A DNA stretch of 64,000 nt. Source: Caprimulgus europaeus (taxonomy: Eukaryota; Chordata; Aves; Caprimulgiformes; Caprimulgidae). The notes beneath the pieces are model-generated. The model did not search any database and was not told the DNA's origin. It was given only the letters and a program-made list of their open reading frames with translations. A program made the position numbers and the translations under genes. Positions 61,009-64,000 of the stretch are shown here, piece after piece (position 1 is the stretch's first letter; each line of letters starts with the position of its first letter). Location of the stretch: contig OU015525.1 of assembly GCA_907165065.1 (NCBI GenBank), positions 32,313,037 to 32,377,036 on the forward strand, given 5' to 3'.

Positions 61009-64000
61009 AAAAATAGTTCTTTCCAGGAATCCAGTATTGCATAAATTCTCCATGAAGTACCAGAGATAACCGTTGTCAGATCTAGGATTTAATCAGACAG
61101 CTCTTTAAAAAGCCTAGAGGAGGCTAAACTCTTGCATCATACATTAAAGCTCTTGTAATTTCCAGTATAACTTGGCATTACCTTTTCCATTCCACTAAGC
61201 AGACTATCAATTTTCCCCTTGGCTTTTTTTGATGACAAAAATTTTATTGGCTGTTCCTCATTTTACATGTCCCCTTGTTAGCCATGCCATATTTTATTCA
61301 CTGTTTTTTTGTGATTTTGTCCTTATAGTAGAGTTTTACTTCTTATTCTGGTGGAGTTCTTATTCTGTGTCTTCCTACCTTATGTTTGAGACCTATGATG
61401 CATACTTGTTTTAGCTAAGCTAGTCAGAACACATCAAACCAACCTAATGTCCTTCTGTGATGAGGTAAAATGGCTTGTGAATGGAAGAGAAAATGCACCT
61501 TGCCTCTGGTAAGGCTAATGATGTTCTTTCTCACCACGTGCCTCAGACCATTTTGAGGTACTACTGTCTAGAATCAAGTACAAAGTACCATGAGAATACT
61601 GAAAGGTATGGAAGTTCCATCTACTCAAGGAACAAGTCGATAGACTGAGATTTCTCATCCTGATAAAGAATTCAGGGGCCAGGGAGATAATGGAGATTAT
61701 AATAATGGAAAACATTAAAAAAAAAAAAAAGGAAAGGGTTTGTTTCTTTAATAGAAAAAAAACTATTAATATAAAATAAACTGCCTAGAGGCACAGTTTT
61801 AAAAATATTAAAAAGAGATACTTCACACAACACATAAATAATCAGTAAAACTCATTGTTAAGAACTCCAAAGATAAGAAAGTAAATTGAAAGTTTGTGTA
61901 AAAAGACTTCTTCAGAGTTACTGTATTGATTACAATCTCTGGCCCAAGAAAACACTGAGCCGCAAACTGCTGGAGATTCAGTGATTATGGTAGTGACATA
62001 TTTGCAGAATTCTTCTACTTATCCAAGAAGAGGTTACTGTTGACTATTTTTGTGAATAAGACTCTAGGCCATACATGTATTTGATCTAGTATGATAAATT
62101 CCCTTTATGTTAAGTTTGTAAAACTGCTTGGAAAATGGTATTCAGGAAATACCTGAATTTTCTGCTTTTTGTTGTCAAATGCTAAGACATACTGAATGAC
62201 GTTTCTGTAATTTAAATAATTACTGCAGGAACTTCTCAAAATCATAAATAAAGACATTTCCAAACCTAATTTTTAGTGAAATTACAGGAATGAACTGTTT
62301 GCTTTAGAATTCTTCTGTGTGTTTCTTCAACTACTATAAAATGCAAGTATTTGTATTCTTATCTCAACACCACCAAAGTTCAACTTGCATTGTTGCTTTT
62401 TGAAGACTTTGTTGGTTTCTACTAACCAGTGACTTCTGCAAGAATTTTTAGTACTGTGCCATTATACTTTTATAATAGTGTTACTCTTGATAATTCACAT
62501 TTTTCGTATATTTAAAGCTTCCTGAAAAAAACCCAACAAAACAAAACAACCAAAAAATCCCTCAACCCTCAAAAAACTCCAGATTGTAATTTCTTGTGGT
62601 TTTAAATTTAAAAGATTATTTACACAGTATTGTTAAATAAAGACCTAGAAATAGATTTTTGTTAAAATAATGCAAATTGTGTATGCTTTTAGTACAGTAC
62701 TGAAAGAACCCAACAGTTTTCACTTCCCAAACTAAAAGTTCTTGTGTCTAAAAAGTGTACCACACAATGTTTGACATACATGACAAATTTGATTTTCACA
62801 TTCGATCTGACAAAAGTCTGACTTCAAACATCACTTTATAGAAATAGCAAAGGATGTTTATACCTTTTTGACTTGACTAATACATTGTAAAGTATGGAAA
62901 TTTACAAGTAAAAAAGTCAGAAATGACAAGGTTATTTCCTTCCAAGTCCTCACAATTAATTATTTTTGAGGAGAGGCTCATCTGGGAGTTTGCCCAATTA
63001 TAAACCTTTAAAAAGTCTTCTTGCAGACCTTATTAAACAGTAGAGCTCATTTCTAACATTGGAAAGTTCCCCCAGTAATGCCTAAGACAAAACATCCGAA
63101 AGAGTAAAAAATTCAGAAAATGGCTCAGTGATAAAAATATTTTTCATGCTAAATTGTTATATCAGCCTGAATCAGTAAAATGAATTTATTTTTAAAACTA
63201 CAAAATATGAATGCCAGTAGAATGAATTATGTGTGCTAAGGAGTTATATGATGTATTTTACTTTGAGACTTGACTTTAAAATTTCTCTTGAGTGAAAAAG
63301 CAGATGAAGATGAAGTTACCAATGCTCAATTGCTCAACTGATAAGTAGTAACTCAATAACTTCTGATTGTATGCTTAGATCAAAAAATCCATTTTGTTGC
63401 ATTTGTATTACCCAGTGTGACTTAATTAAATTACAAAAATAATCCACTTGCACATACTCATTTTAGCTCAAAATTGCATATACACTGACTGAGCACTCTA
63501 TGAGTTCTGTGTGTGTCACTGGGAAGAGCTGCTCAATTCACACGATTTTAACCAAATAAGGATCAAAGTGGTTCATTGATTTATTAAAGTATGTAATTAA
63601 CTATCAACCCGTGAACTATTAGGATCAGTATCAGAAATGCAACAGATACACCACAGTACTACAAAATGTTATTACAGATGTACTAATTTTTAAACACTCT
63701 TCTGTGAGTTGCAAGTGGCTGCTCCTTTGCTGGTTATGGGTGAGCTGTGACTGGAGGCATCCATGGGAGTGTCATGTTGCCAGATCCAGGCAGAGCCCCC
63801 AGTGCCACTGGGCCACGTCTGGCAGGGTCATGCTGCTGTCCTGCTCCCATTTTCCCCACAAACACCAGAAGTCTCCAAGCTTCTCTTCTCCTGTACTTCT
63901 TTCCAAGCTGACTGCCCTGTTTCAAAAGTATCTGTAGCTTCTTAGTTCTCCTTTAATCCAGTTGATGGTCATCTTCCTCTTCAGCATTATCAGTTTGGGA
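60879..64000. other. Non-coding DNA at the window end
   Basis: About 3.1 kb of mostly AT-rich unique sequence. A possible 41-nt exon-like segment lies near 61.2 kb, and a GC-richer patch of about 220 bp (63710-63930) has short frames on both strands without a recognisable motif. No gene is supported. Confidence 0.45.
60969..61006. repeat. Poly-A run of 38 bases
   Basis: An unbroken run of 38 A, followed by GAAAAAA, about 90 bp beyond the 59.7-kb LTR. There is no recognisable retroposon body attached on the left, so it may be a simple expansion. It is a likely site of sequencing length error. Confidence 0.9.

Noticed and set aside
63704..63945. GC-richer patch with 60-77 codon frames on both strands
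   Set aside because: No motif, no consistent frame and no splice signals. It may be an unrecognised repeat, but nothing in the sequence shows which.

Overview
This is a vertebrate, almost certainly avian, genomic window. It is AT-rich and gene-poor. It carries at least nine fragments of the CR1 family of non-LTR retrotransposons, recognisable by the reverse-transcriptase reading frame and by the 3' end built of ATTCTRTG-type repeats. It also carries four solo LTRs of bird endogenous retroviruses, each with a 5-bp target-site duplication (three exact, one with a single mismatch). No prokaryotic features, tRNA, rRNA, CRISPR array or operon were seen.

Layout. 1-22.5 kb: non-coding DNA with CR1 fragments (2.9, 4.6, 6.6, 8.5 and 21.3 kb) and three solo LTRs (11.7, 15.05 and 20.6 kb). 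22.5-49.2 kb: about 26.7 kb in which I recognise no transposon; it holds most of the exons of a minus-strand gene. 49.2-56.9 kb: four CR1 pieces, all on the plus strand, including one with a complete, uninterrupted 928-codon endonuclease/reverse-transcriptase frame. 57.4 kb: a further minus-strand exon. 59.7-60.9 kb: a 1.14-kb solo LTR. 61-64 kb: non-coding DNA with a 38-base poly-A run.

The only host gene I can support is a minus-strand, multi-exon gene for a long coiled-coil protein. Transcription order: 57.5, 44.9, 42.6, 38.9, 34.6 and 31.1 kb. Splice sites and phases of the 44.9, 42.6, 38.9 and 34.6 kb exons fit one another. I could not identify the protein. The 42.6, 38.9 and 31.1 kb exons are open. 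The 34.6 kb exon has an in-frame TGA, the 44.9 kb exon has an in-frame TAG and a 17-base homopolymer that shifts frame, and the 57.5 kb exon has two compensating frameshifts. The simplest reading is a decaying unprocessed copy, for example a duplicated gene or a sex-linked gametolog; sequencing or assembly error is the alternative.

Nothing here looks like a new molecular system. The points most worth checking are the intact CR1 frame, the identity and fate of the coiled-coil gene, and the well-preserved solo LTRs with their target-site duplications.
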